Source of the DNA: Clostridiales bacterium
Lineage (GTDB): Bacteria; Bacillota; Clostridia; Christensenellales; Pumilibacteraceae
NCBI GenBank assembly: GCA_015055625.1
Contig: SVHU01000006.1
Span: 56,325-101,455, forward strand
DNA: 45,131 bases
Direction of reading: 5' to 3'
Below, in pieces: positions 7,741 through 16,725 of the stretch (position 1 is the first letter of the stretch; each line of letters starts with the position of its first letter). Both the position numbers and the translations under genes were made by a program. A model generated the notes under the pieces. That model saw only the letters and a program-made list of their open reading frames with translations. It did no database searches and was not told the origin of the DNA.

Positions 7741-7933
7741 AATAATAGTAAACGAAAAGTACATACAAATTGCGGGTAGAGAATGAGAGTAGAGCGGTTT
7801 GGAAAGTGGGTTTGCGCTAATATTGTCGTCAACTGCTTTTCGCAATAAACTTTATTGTCGCTCTATTTTTGTTTTTAAATTCAAAAAACTTTGTTTGTTG
7901 TGGTTTACAAATTGCTTAAATAAGGAGATAGCA
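7741..7933 (+). promoter_or_regulatory. Long structured 5' leader of cassette 1
   Basis: The leader of about 190 bases precedes the first lipoprotein gene. TAGAGCG near 7791 can pair at long range with CGCTCTA near 7860, and the second arm is followed directly by a T-rich run (TTTTTGTTTTT). That is terminator-like and could act as an attenuator. An octamer, ATTGTCG plus its preceding T or A, occurs twice inside. No known riboswitch class was recognised. Confidence 0.3.
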
Positions 7934-10588
7934 ATGAAGAAATTAGGAAAAATTTTAGCATCGTCGGTTTTGGCGTTGGTATTGGGAATTGCGCCCTTAG
8001 CTAGTTGCGCTTCCACTCCCTCGACCACAGTAAAAGCTCCGATAAACACCGAAAGCTCCGGCGTTGTTTCAGACAGTGGCGAGCAATCGGTAGGTTTAAC
8101 TTCCGGCTTCCCTCTTTCTTACGACGGGGGACTAAAGCGCGACGAAGAGGATTTTGCCGTATACGATAGCAATTTATATTACATAAACGAGGACAAAGTT
8201 CCCGTTTACGATCCTACTGCTATGTATATTTCCGAGGCGGATATTACCGATACTTATAACAAGCTGATTGCAAAAGAAGCTCAGTTTGGTCAAAGCGCGG
8301 TTGACGATTTTATAGAGGAGCGTGGAACGCTTGACGAGTGGATAGAGCGATATGCAGGAAATATCTATACTACCGGTTCGTCGCGTAACTCGGCTCTTAC
8401 CGCTACTACGCTTCAAAAGTATCCTCAGGCTACCTGGGGCGGTTTTATGCTATGCAAGAGCAAGGATATGAGCAACTGGGAAGCTTGCGGTCCTATCGAC
8501 GGCTATGCGTTTATGGGAACAGCGGACTGCTGGATGGGTAGAGCAAAGGATAACTGGGCGCCCGAGCTTAAGCGCGATCCTGTTACGGGAATGTATATTC
8601 TTGCGTTCTCTAACGGTTCGCTTAACGGAAATGCAAGCACGCAGTACAACCCGTATACGAATCAAATATCCAAGTACGCGCTCAATCCTAATATAGACCA
8701 TTGGTACTATGACAATATGTACCTTACTTTCTCTATTGCGGACAATCCCGAAGGTCCTTATACCCTTCTTACCGCAGAAAAGTACTATCAGTACCTTGCT
8801 TCGTTCAATAGCGACGGAACCATTAAAACTAAAGAAGTGGAAGAGGTTATTGACGGAAAGACAGTAACCAAAACTACCGCCGTATACCGCGACGATATCT
8901 TTGTAGGCGAAGACGAAAATAAGCAAGACGTAGGCGGTGAGTTTTTGACTTACGTTAATAATAAGGGAATGTTCCTCAACAAGAACGGCGTCGAAGTTAC
9001 AGCTTATACGCCCCAGATAAACTTCTCTGTTTTCCACGAAAAGATTATAGAGGCTTGGCCTCACGACTATATCGAAAACCGCGCTAACTGGCCCGCAATG
9101 GATATCAATCCGTTCATAAACGACAGAGGCGAGCTTTTCGTATACTTTACCGCTCACGGTAGTTCGTTGTATCAGGCTCAAAACGTGTGGGTAGTAAAAA
9201 TGAAAGACTGGCTTTCTCCCGAATGGGATACTCTTACCCACGTACTTGCTCCATCATATTCAATCGTATACTACGATCCCGAAGTTTCCGAGGATTTGGA
9301 CTGGGCTAAAGATAGCACCGGAAATAACAATTATAACTACAACTTTAGGGGTAGAAGTTATGAAATAAACGGAATAAGAGGCTTCTATCTTCCCGATATT
9401 CAAAAGAGCGAGGGCGGAGTAAACGAGGGCTGTCATATGATTCAGTACAACGGTTGGTACTATCTCACATATTCGCCGTTTGGATACGGAAGCCCCAAAT
9501 ATGCTGTGCACATGTCTGTTTCAGACAACCCCTACGGCCCATTTATTAAGATTAAAGACCTTTCCCCCGCGCTTGGCGTTGACGAGTATGAGGGCGGAGA
9601 TATGATAACAGGCGCAGGACACCACTGCTTCTTGGAGATCGAGGGCGAGATTTGGTGCTATTATCACTGCTTCTTTAACCCCGAAAATAACTATGACGCT
9701 AACGGCAACTTCCTTTCCCGTGCGCTTGGTATTGACAGAATTAAGTTCTACGAATACGACGAATTAACGTTCGGTTCGCTTATCGATAAGCAGATTGAAC
9801 GCGATACAAACGAACAGCTTCGTGGAGAAATGACCGATATGGTTGGTTTTGAAGCGAAGGGACAAACGGTAGAAGAATGGATTACTGAATGTTTCTCTAC
9901 CGGTAACCACAGATATTATGATAAAGATCTCAAAGGAACGGACGGAAGCAATATCGCAAGAGATGCAATCGTGCCCGTTATGTACGGAAACGGACCTACG
10001 TATTCGCTTCAACCTCTTCCCTCGCTCTTTACAGGCTATGATAACGTAGCGGAAGCTGACGACGTTACAATAACCGTAATGGAGGGCGATACGGATACTG
10101 CTAAGTACGCTAACGACGGACTTGTAACCTATCAGCAATGGTCTAAAGATTTCGAAGTTTCAGGAAATGCTAAAACAGGACATCTAAAGCTTAAGATAAG
10201 CTGGGATAAGCCCAAGACTATACGCAATATTATGCTTTATAACAGCCGTGATTATATGTATGCGTTCAATTCGGTCAGATCGATTGTGTTCAAGCTTGAT
10301 AGGAAGCCTTCGTACTATCCCGAAAATAAACCATACAACGGATATGCGTACATTAAAGATCTTACCCCCGACTCTTATGGCTGGGATAACTCCAATATGA
10401 TTATGCGTAAGGGTGGATCGGCTATGGCAACGTTTGACGAGATTACCGTTAGCGAAATTATAATCACTATTAGCGGAGAAGATAAGGTTGCTCTCGACTA
10501 CGGTGTAGCAGGCGGAGCAAATAAATACCTCGTTAAGCTTTCCGAGATATACATTATGGGTAAAGAACCCACGAGTGTTAAGGAATAA
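7934..10588 (+). CDS. Cassette 1 gene A: GH43-like propeller plus F5/8C lipoprotein
   Basis: This 884-residue protein starts with a lipoprotein signal (lipobox LASC, lipidated Cys25) and a Ser/Thr-rich linker, so it should sit on the outer face of the membrane. Residues about 90-620 resemble a GH43-type five-bladed propeller: YDP near 92 (candidate catalytic base), WAPELKRDP near 209, WPAMDINPF near 386, NEGCHMIQYNGWYYLTYSP near 497 (candidate acid Glu), and GAGHHCF near 560. The YGNGPTYSLQPLP linker leads to an F5/8C-like carbohydrate-binding domain (about 703-880). It is the most diverged A copy: YDPTAMYIS replaces GADPGAWYVS, and GCH replaces GTF after the acid Glu. ATG 7934 follows AAGGAG at 7922-7927; the open frame back to 7799 starts with TTG and lacks a signal peptide. 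Substrate unknown. Confidence 0.75.
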   Translation: MKKLGKILASSVLALVLGIAPLASCASTPSTTVKAPINTESSGVVSDSGEQSVGLTSGFPLSYDGGLKRDEEDFAVYDSNLYYINEDKVPVYDPTAMYISEADITDTYNKLIAKEAQFGQSAVDDFIEERGTLDEWIERYAGNIYTTGSSRNSALTATTLQKYPQATWGGFMLCKSKDMSNWEACGPIDGYAFMGTADCWMGRAKDNWAPELKRDPVTGMYILAFSNGSLNGNASTQYNPYTNQISKYALNPNIDHWYYDNMYLTFSIADNPEGPYTLLTAEKYYQYLASFNSDGTIKTKEVEEVIDGKTVTKTTAVYRDDIFVGEDENKQDVGGEFLTYVNNKGMFLNKNGVEVTAYTPQINFSVFHEKIIEAWPHDYIENRANWPAMDINPFINDRGELFVYFTAHGSSLYQAQNVWVVKMKDWLSPEWDTLTHVLAPSYSIVYYDPEVSEDLDWAKDSTGNNNYNYNFRGRSYEINGIRGFYLPDIQKSEGGVNEGCHMIQYNGWYYLTYSPFGYGSPKYAVHMSVSDNPYGPFIKIKDLSPALGVDEYEGGDMITGAGHHCFLEIEGEIWCYYHCFFNPENNYDANGNFLSRALGIDRIKFYEYDELTFGSLIDKQIERDTNEQLRGEMTDMVGFEAKGQTVEEWITECFSTGNHRYYDKDLKGTDGSNIARDAIVPVMYGNGPTYSLQPLPSLFTGYDNVAEADDVTITVMEGDTDTAKYANDGLVTYQQWSKDFEVSGNAKTGHLKLKISWDKPKTIRNIMLYNSRDYMYAFNSVRSIVFKLDRKPSYYPENKPYNGYAYIKDLTPDSYGWDNSNMIMRKGGSAMATFDEITVSEIIITISGEDKVALDYGVAGGANKYLVKLSEIYIMGKEPTSVKE

Positions 10589-10604
10589 GGGGAGGTAGAC
10601 TAAT

Positions 10605-13600
10605 ATGAAAAGATTTAGAAGTTTATTTTTAGTCCTTATCCTTACCCTTGCACTTTGTGTTGGAGTTGTAGCCTGTGGTGAAAGTGGAAGCAAAGAGAAA
10701 AAGTACAAGCTCAGCTTTGAAATGAACGGACACGGAACTCAAATAACGGAGCAAGTACTAAAAGAAGACGAAATTACCGTTCAGCCCGAAAATCCCACCG
10801 AAAGCGGTTGGGAATTTGAAGGCTGGTATACTGACAATAATTTTAATGAGCTTTACACCTTCGGTTCAACTCTTAGTAAAGATACAACCGTATACGCTAA
10901 GTGGGAAGTTGCAGTTAATAAGCACACTGTAATGTTTGTAACAGGCGTAAGCGATTGCGTAATTAATGCGCAAGACGTAGTAGAAGGCGGAAAAGTAACT
11001 CTTCCCTCTTCTAGCGATATGGTATCTAAAGGTAAGAAGTTTGAAGGTTGGTTTGTAGATTCAAATTGTACAGCAACTTTTAACGCAAATACGCCCATTA
11101 CTCAAAGTATTAGCATTTACGCTAAGTGGTCTACTTACTTTAAGGTAACCTTTGATAGAAACGGCAGAGGTTCTTCTTCACGAGTTCCTCAGCCCCAAGA
11201 GTACGTAGTAGAGGGTAGCAAGGCTATTCGTCCCGACGATATGAGCGCAAACTCGTATAGATTCCTTGGCTGGTCTATTGATAAAAACGGTAAAGACAAT
11301 CTTTGGGATTTCGAAAATACCGAACTTACCGATTCTATTACGCTTTACGCTCAGTGGAACCAAATTTTCACTATATCGTTCAACCTTAACAACGAAGAAT
11401 CGTTTGTAGCTAACGTTCCTGATTCTCAAAGCGTAGAAGAAGGACAGCTTGCGGTAAAGCCCGAAGATCCCGTAGTATACGGATATGAGTTCAAGGGTTG
11501 GTTTACCGACAAAGAATGTACGAAAGAATTTGATTTCAGTACACCTGTAACCTCTCGTTTGACGCTTTATGCAAAATGGGAAGACAATACTTACGGAACG
11601 ATTGACGGCGAGGGAATTCCTGAGTACGATACCTCTTATCAGGGAGCATACGGAGAAAGACCTGACCTTGAGGGCTTTATAATAGACGGAAAGATGGGCG
11701 AAGATGAAAAGTGGGAAGAACAAAACTTTTATACTCACACCATTACTGATGCTCCGTCTATTAGCATGACTATTACTACAAGATTTTCCAAGAAAGGCTT
11801 GTACGTATTTGCAACGGCAAAGGACAACGGCGGTATTTATTGGACGGGACGTAACTGGTTCTTCCAAAACACGCATTTTGAGTTCTACGTTGCTCGTCCT
11901 GGTATTACCGTTCATCACGATAAAGACGTAAGACTTGTAAAGATTGACTCACACAACCTCTATCCGTCCTTTACTCACGTAAAAGCGGCTACGTATATTG
12001 CAGAGGGTGAAGTTAACCCCATAGATTCGGCTAACAAGTTTGCGCAAATGAACGTAGAGTTCTTTATTACCTGGAAAGAGCTAAGAATGGAAACGGAAGA
12101 CGGAAGTATTCCCACATCCGTTACAATCGATCCTGTGTACCACTACAAGAGAATGCAAAACTCTAACTTTACTTACAGTCTTCGCACTCTTTTTGCAGAA
12201 ACAAAGACTTTGTCTAGTCAGCTTCCCAACTACCTTGTTTTCGATGCGAACGGATATACTAAGGCAGACAGAGAAGGAGCGGTTTTAGGCGATTCCTCTC
12301 TTGGAATTGCAAAAACTGGCGGATGGGACATAACGGATGCTAATAATACTCAAAACGCTAGCGTTATGAGCGAAAGCGCAGGAACTCAGGCAATATTCTT
12401 CAAAAACGCAAGTGGAGATTATTATAGCTTTGAAACGGAAATTATACCAAACAAAAATAAGCTAAACGGCAAAGCTGGCGTAATAATTTACAACTCCGAC
12501 CTTAACTATTCGTCGCTTCAGTTTGATATAAATACAAAAACTTATGATCCCGAACTTGGATTTATTCTAGCAACGCCTAGAATGTACACAACCAACAAGG
12601 ACGGAGGATTGGATATCGTAAATATGGAAAGTATTCCTGTAACTAACGGAAAGCTTGTAATTCGTACGGTATTCAATGATGGATATATCTTCTATATAAT
12701 AAACGGCAAACTCATTCACTGTCAGCTTGTAGAAACTCTTAACGTAAGAACAACCCCCGGTCTTATTACGTCTAATTGCGTAGGTGTGAAGTTTGTAAAC
12801 AATTCTTGCGAAACTCATACCGCAACCTCGGTTGTAGAAGAAACGTCTAAGTTTGCATACGTAGTAAGCAAGGGTAAAACAAACAATCTTACCGTATCGT
12901 TCAATACCGTAGGTGTTCCCAATACCGACGAAAACAGTGTAACGATGTATTATCAAAACTCTTCAATTGCGCTTACTACTGCTCAAAAGACTAATATATC
13001 TGAAAGAGGCGATTTTACTGGAATTAAGGCAAGACAGATTGATACTATTACGTTAAAGACGGCAGACGGTAACGTAGATATTACTGAAGATTTTGTTGCA
13101 AATGCAAGTTACGGCGAGTACGTAATGAAGAATCTTACTTCCGATATCGAAATTAATTCCACCTCGTCTATAATTGACGAAAGCGAGCTTGTTTATATCA
13201 AGGCAAAGCTTTATAATATACTTTCTAAAGATAGACTTGAAGTAGTGGCAAATGCGGTAATTAAGTCTTCCAACCCAAGACTTTCTCATTATGAAATGAC
13301 GATTACTGGTGGAGAAGCGGTTATCGTTGCGCCTAAGGGCTTTGATTATGAGATTTTTATCGAAGGAACGGGTTATAGAAACTATTATATCGAAAAGATA
13401 GAAAACCTTTCTCAAAACACCGATCTTGGCGATCTTTATATGACGGCTAATATCGTAGGAGGAACGGCAACTAACGCGGAAGGAACAGTATTTTACGCAT
13501 CCTCTCCTGCAAACTGGGATATGAGTACCGAGTCGCTTGGTTACGTTGATATGTCAACGCCCAACACAGCATTCTCTCCCGTATATTTCTCCGGTGTTAC

Positions 13601-16451
13601 TGTAAACAAATATCAGGTCGTAGAGTTGCAGGTTGCGAACACTACCGATATTTTGGCTAACCCAACCTACGAAGCAGATCCCGGCGCAGGCTTCAGATTT
13701 ACAGATTATTCAGGTTCGTCCTATCTCGAACTTTCCAAGGGACGTATCAGAATTTTGAGAACGGATATTGGTTGGAACCCCGAATACGTTGCTATTCCCG
13801 GCTCTTCAGGTACCGTTAATATTCTTCCCTCCGATCCGTATAATCCTTCTACCTACTACTATACTAAGTTTACGGTAATAAAGATCAATAAGATGTGTTA
13901 TTGCTTTGTAAATGATCAGTATATTACCAGCGTAGAGCTTAGCGCAAGAGATGAGGAGTGTGGTATTGCTATTGCAGGACACTCGTCTTATTACTTGTCT
14001 ATGCGTTATAAAGATTATTGGATAAAAGTAGGTAACGACGCGCTTGAATATGCTAAGGAAAAAATTGCAGTTATACCTGTTTTTGACGATACGTGTTACG
14101 AATTAAGCGACAATTATGAACCCGATCCCAGCAAACCTTATATTAAATTAGACGGTCTTATAAGTGTTAACGAGGGTGAAAATAAGCAGGATATTGCGTT
14201 TATTGGAAGTAAAGTGACGGTATCTTTGACTGAGTACGCGCAAGAAGGTCTTGCATATATTGTAACGGCAGGTAGCCAAAAAGCAGTTCTTACTCACGCA
14301 AATCCCTCGTTCGACTTTGTTGTAAGCGAGGAAATGAAGGGTGAGATGCAAGTAAGTATTCTTCAAAACTATGCGTTCACAGTAAGCGGTAAGGTTGTAA
14401 GCGACGACTCTACTTCAATCGGTATTGTAAGAGGCGAAGCAATAAGCAACGATGGAAAGATGATTGTCCCCTTTACTACTGGTGAGGACGGAACGTTTAG
14501 CGTAGATTTAGCTCCCGGAATTTATAATCTTAAGATTTATAAAGACGCGTATGCGTGCGAGAGCAATGCTATAAACTTAGGAAATGCTAATATCAATAAC
14601 GTTGAGATTAACCTTTACAAGATGCCTATTGGCGGATCTAATGTAGGAAGCACTCTAACTTCTACCAATAATATGGAGCTTGGTTATGGTTACAACGCGG
14701 ACGGAGTTAAAATCGACGGCGCGTATATGGAGGCTAACGTTATCGAAGGCGATTCTAGATACGCTCTTAACGTAGGTATGATGGACGACTTTGTATTAGA
14801 GTTCAGATACCTTAGAAAAGAAGTTCCCACAAAGGGCGACGTGATAAACGAAACAAACCCCGGCTTAGGTGTAAGATTATACGTAGGAGCAACTGCTGAA
14901 TCCGTATTGTTCTACAATACCGGTGTAAGAATTCTTCCTGCAAACATGCCTTCGTGGGCGGATAGAATAGAGCAAACAGGACTAAGCTCGAATAACGTTA
15001 AAGATTTCGATAAAGCGATAGACTTTAGACTTATAAGAAGAAACAACGTGTTCTTTATGTACAGCAAGAGCGCGGATGCGCAAGAATATGACCTTATCTA
15101 TACTTACGAGAGTACGTCGGGATTTGGCGTGAGCGAAGTGTTCTTAATGAACACCAACACTGCAGGAAGACCTAACCGTTACTTTATGTGGAACATTAAC
15201 GTAACGCCGTTTAACGACGATTCGCTTCCCTCTTATATTGTACGCGACGTAAATATTACTAACAAAACCGAAGATCTTGGCTCGTATTCGATAATAGGCG
15301 ATACGGCAATGGATGAAAACGGTAGAGTATTTGCGATGGGCGACGACTTTACTATCGCGCTTACCGCAAACGAAGGTGCAAGCCCTGCATACGTTAAGAT
15401 AAACGGAGAGTACGTACAAATTGTTCGTAACAGAGTGAACGTAAATGTGAGAATAGACGCGCTTGATATTGAAATCTTGTTCGAAAAACAGGTTGCGCAA
15501 GTAAATGCCAAAATCAAGGTTGGAATTACTGACAAAACTGCGCTTGATATGCCTGACAAGGTTGATATTTATGCTCAAATAGTAGACGGCAGAATTTACG
15601 AGTTTAAGAACGTGGCTCTTAACGAAAATGGAGAAGCTGTTATTAACATCAGAGAGGGTGAGTTTAAGATTTGGGCAGATAGCGAATTTGTTACAAGCAA
15701 GGCTATCAATGTTAATATAACTCCTCAAACTACCGATCTTGGTTCTGTAAAGTTAGACGTACTAAAGGCAGGAGCGGTAACTATAAACGGGAAGATTCTT
15801 ACCTTCCCCAAGGCTCCTGGTGAGGTAACGCTCAGAGAAGACGGAGCGTATACCGCGCCTTCAAGAACAATGCAGGATACATGGATTCCTGCAACCAAGG
15901 TAAACGGAGATTTTGTGTTTAGCACAACCATTATTTTGTCAGGAAATCCCAATAGCAATTTCTACGCGCAGGATAATTGTAGCGGTGTTACCTTCAGCAA
16001 TGGAACTACTAAGTTTGCAATTCAGTTCTGGGGACAAGGCTTTAGAGTTTATAACGGAGCTTACAATAATAAGATTGGTATGATTCAGCCTAAGCACAAC
16101 GGAGCGGACTACTTCTCGCCTTTAGCTCAAACAGACGTAGAGCATACGCTTACCATTGCAAGAAAAGGCACTACGCTAAAAGTTTACGTAGATGGTGTAT
16201 ACCGTATGACGTTGGATGATAAGGGATATTATATCGTAGACGAGGGAGCTAGTATGTACGTTAGCGCAGAACAGGTTGCTTCCGTTGCGTCCTTGCTTGT
16301 AGACGTATTTGGAGATAATAGTCAAGATATCGTAGTAGGATATTCTACGTGCATTAATGCCGACGCTTTTGCAGGAGATGTAAACAAAGCAGGTTTTAAG
16401 AATACGTCTATGACTAACGATGCAAGCGAAGTTGCGAAGTACTTTGCATAA
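10605..16451 (+). CDS. Cassette 1 gene B: giant multidomain surface lipoprotein
   Basis: This 1948-residue protein begins with a signal peptide and lipobox VVAC (Cys24). Four InlB/Listeria-Bacteroides repeats follow at about 35-101, 106-175, 178-252 and 254-325, each ending in YAKW or YAQW. A CBM9-like domain (about 349-530) starts at FIIDGKMGEDEKW. Then come three supermodules, each a concanavalin-like jelly roll (starting near 573, 969 and 1356), a beta-rich spacer and a carboxypeptidase-regulatory-like sandwich (859-942, 1260-1339, 1633-1729), and a fourth jelly roll from about 1759 to the end. No catalytic domain, LPXTG or C-terminal anchor is seen, so it is probably a membrane-tethered glycan-binding or adhesive stalk. 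ATG 10605 lies 16 bases after the A stop, with GGGGAGG directly following that stop, which suggests translational coupling. Domain names rest on motif reading. Confidence 0.7.
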   Translation: MKRFRSLFLVLILTLALCVGVVACGESGSKEKKYKLSFEMNGHGTQITEQVLKEDEITVQPENPTESGWEFEGWYTDNNFNELYTFGSTLSKDTTVYAKWEVAVNKHTVMFVTGVSDCVINAQDVVEGGKVTLPSSSDMVSKGKKFEGWFVDSNCTATFNANTPITQSISIYAKWSTYFKVTFDRNGRGSSSRVPQPQEYVVEGSKAIRPDDMSANSYRFLGWSIDKNGKDNLWDFENTELTDSITLYAQWNQIFTISFNLNNEESFVANVPDSQSVEEGQLAVKPEDPVVYGYEFKGWFTDKECTKEFDFSTPVTSRLTLYAKWEDNTYGTIDGEGIPEYDTSYQGAYGERPDLEGFIIDGKMGEDEKWEEQNFYTHTITDAPSISMTITTRFSKKGLYVFATAKDNGGIYWTGRNWFFQNTHFEFYVARPGITVHHDKDVRLVKIDSHNLYPSFTHVKAATYIAEGEVNPIDSANKFAQMNVEFFITWKELRMETEDGSIPTSVTIDPVYHYKRMQNSNFTYSLRTLFAETKTLSSQLPNYLVFDANGYTKADREGAVLGDSSLGIAKTGGWDITDANNTQNASVMSESAGTQAIFFKNASGDYYSFETEIIPNKNKLNGKAGVIIYNSDLNYSSLQFDINTKTYDPELGFILATPRMYTTNKDGGLDIVNMESIPVTNGKLVIRTVFNDGYIFYIINGKLIHCQLVETLNVRTTPGLITSNCVGVKFVNNSCETHTATSVVEETSKFAYVVSKGKTNNLTVSFNTVGVPNTDENSVTMYYQNSSIALTTAQKTNISERGDFTGIKARQIDTITLKTADGNVDITEDFVANASYGEYVMKNLTSDIEINSTSSIIDESELVYIKAKLYNILSKDRLEVVANAVIKSSNPRLSHYEMTITGGEAVIVAPKGFDYEIFIEGTGYRNYYIEKIENLSQNTDLGDLYMTANIVGGTATNAEGTVFYASSPANWDMSTESLGYVDMSTPNTAFSPVYFSGVTVNKYQVVELQVANTTDILANPTYEADPGAGFRFTDYSGSSYLELSKGRIRILRTDIGWNPEYVAIPGSSGTVNILPSDPYNPSTYYYTKFTVIKINKMCYCFVNDQYITSVELSARDEECGIAIAGHSSYYLSMRYKDYWIKVGNDALEYAKEKIAVIPVFDDTCYELSDNYEPDPSKPYIKLDGLISVNEGENKQDIAFIGSKVTVSLTEYAQEGLAYIVTAGSQKAVLTHANPSFDFVVSEEMKGEMQVSILQNYAFTVSGKVVSDDSTSIGIVRGEAISNDGKMIVPFTTGEDGTFSVDLAPGIYNLKIYKDAYACESNAINLGNANINNVEINLYKMPIGGSNVGSTLTSTNNMELGYGYNADGVKIDGAYMEANVIEGDSRYALNVGMMDDFVLEFRYLRKEVPTKGDVINETNPGLGVRLYVGATAESVLFYNTGVRILPANMPSWADRIEQTGLSSNNVKDFDKAIDFRLIRRNNVFFMYSKSADAQEYDLIYTYESTSGFGVSEVFLMNTNTAGRPNRYFMWNINVTPFNDDSLPSYIVRDVNITNKTEDLGSYSIIGDTAMDENGRVFAMGDDFTIALTANEGASPAYVKINGEYVQIVRNRVNVNVRIDALDIEILFEKQVAQVNAKIKVGITDKTALDMPDKVDIYAQIVDGRIYEFKNVALNENGEAVINIREGEFKIWADSEFVTSKAINVNITPQTTDLGSVKLDVLKAGAVTINGKILTFPKAPGEVTLREDGAYTAPSRTMQDTWIPATKVNGDFVFSTTIILSGNPNSNFYAQDNCSGVTFSNGTTKFAIQFWGQGFRVYNGAYNNKIGMIQPKHNGADYFSPLAQTDVEHTLTIARKGTTLKVYVDGVYRMTLDDKGYYIVDEGASMYVSAEQVASVASLLVDVFGDNSQDIVVGYSTCINADAFAGDVNKAGFKNTSMTNDASEVAKYFA

Positions 16452-16480
16452 AAAATTGAATACATATTGTAAAAACTTAT

Positions 16481-16525
16481 ACAAAAAACGGAAAACGAAA
16501 AAGTCGTTTTCCGTTTTTTGTGCTT
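16481..16525 (+). terminator. Cassette 1 terminator
   Basis: A perfect 18-pair stem, ACAAAAAACGGAAAACGA (16481-16498) with its exact complement at 16504-16521, loop AAAAG, then a T-rich tail. The stem is also A-rich on its 5' arm, so it could act bidirectionally. Confidence 0.9.
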
Positions 16526-16554
16526 TTTACGGCTTGTTTTAACGTGTAAAAATT

Positions 16555-16660
16555 CTAAAAAATTAGTTGTTTTATTAATATTTATTGTAATGAAAATTAT
16601 TTTTAAAGTCAAAATTTGGCTATAATAACACAAAAAATATCTTGCTAAAAAATTAGTTGT
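16555..16660 (+). repeat. Two exact 16-base direct repeats 90 bases apart
   Basis: CTAAAAAATTAGTTGT occurs at 16555-16570 and again at 16645-16660. The second copy fills most of the spacer of the cassette 2 promoter (between -35 TTGCTA and -10 TATACT), so the pair could be an operator or simply a local AT-rich duplication. Confidence 0.6.
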
Positions 16661-16670
16661 GTTATATACT
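16642..16670 (+). promoter_or_regulatory. Cassette 2 promoter
   Basis: TTGCTA (16642-16647), a 17-base spacer and TATACT (16665-16670), 56 bases before the A2 start. An overlapping TATAAT at 16670-16675 has a less suitable spacing. Confidence 0.6.
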
Positions 16671-16725
16671 ATAATTTGTAAAGTATGAATATGGCTACAA
16701 GTATATTATGTTAGGAGAGGAGAAA

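Noticed and set aside
7799-7933. Upstream extension of cassette 1 gene A from a TTG
   Set aside because: It would bury the lipoprotein signal peptide 45 residues inside the protein; ATG 7934 has the ribosome binding site.
8450-9241. 263-codon minus-strand open frame inside cassette 1 gene A
   Set aside because: It overlaps a clearly coding plus-strand gene completely, has no recognisable domain, and similar antisense frames occur in the other A copies only because of shared codon bias.
11178-11918. 246-codon minus-strand frame inside cassette 1 gene B
   Set aside because: Antisense of the InlB repeats and CBM9-like domain; composition is low-complexity and Arg/Val/Ser-rich, with no homology recognised.
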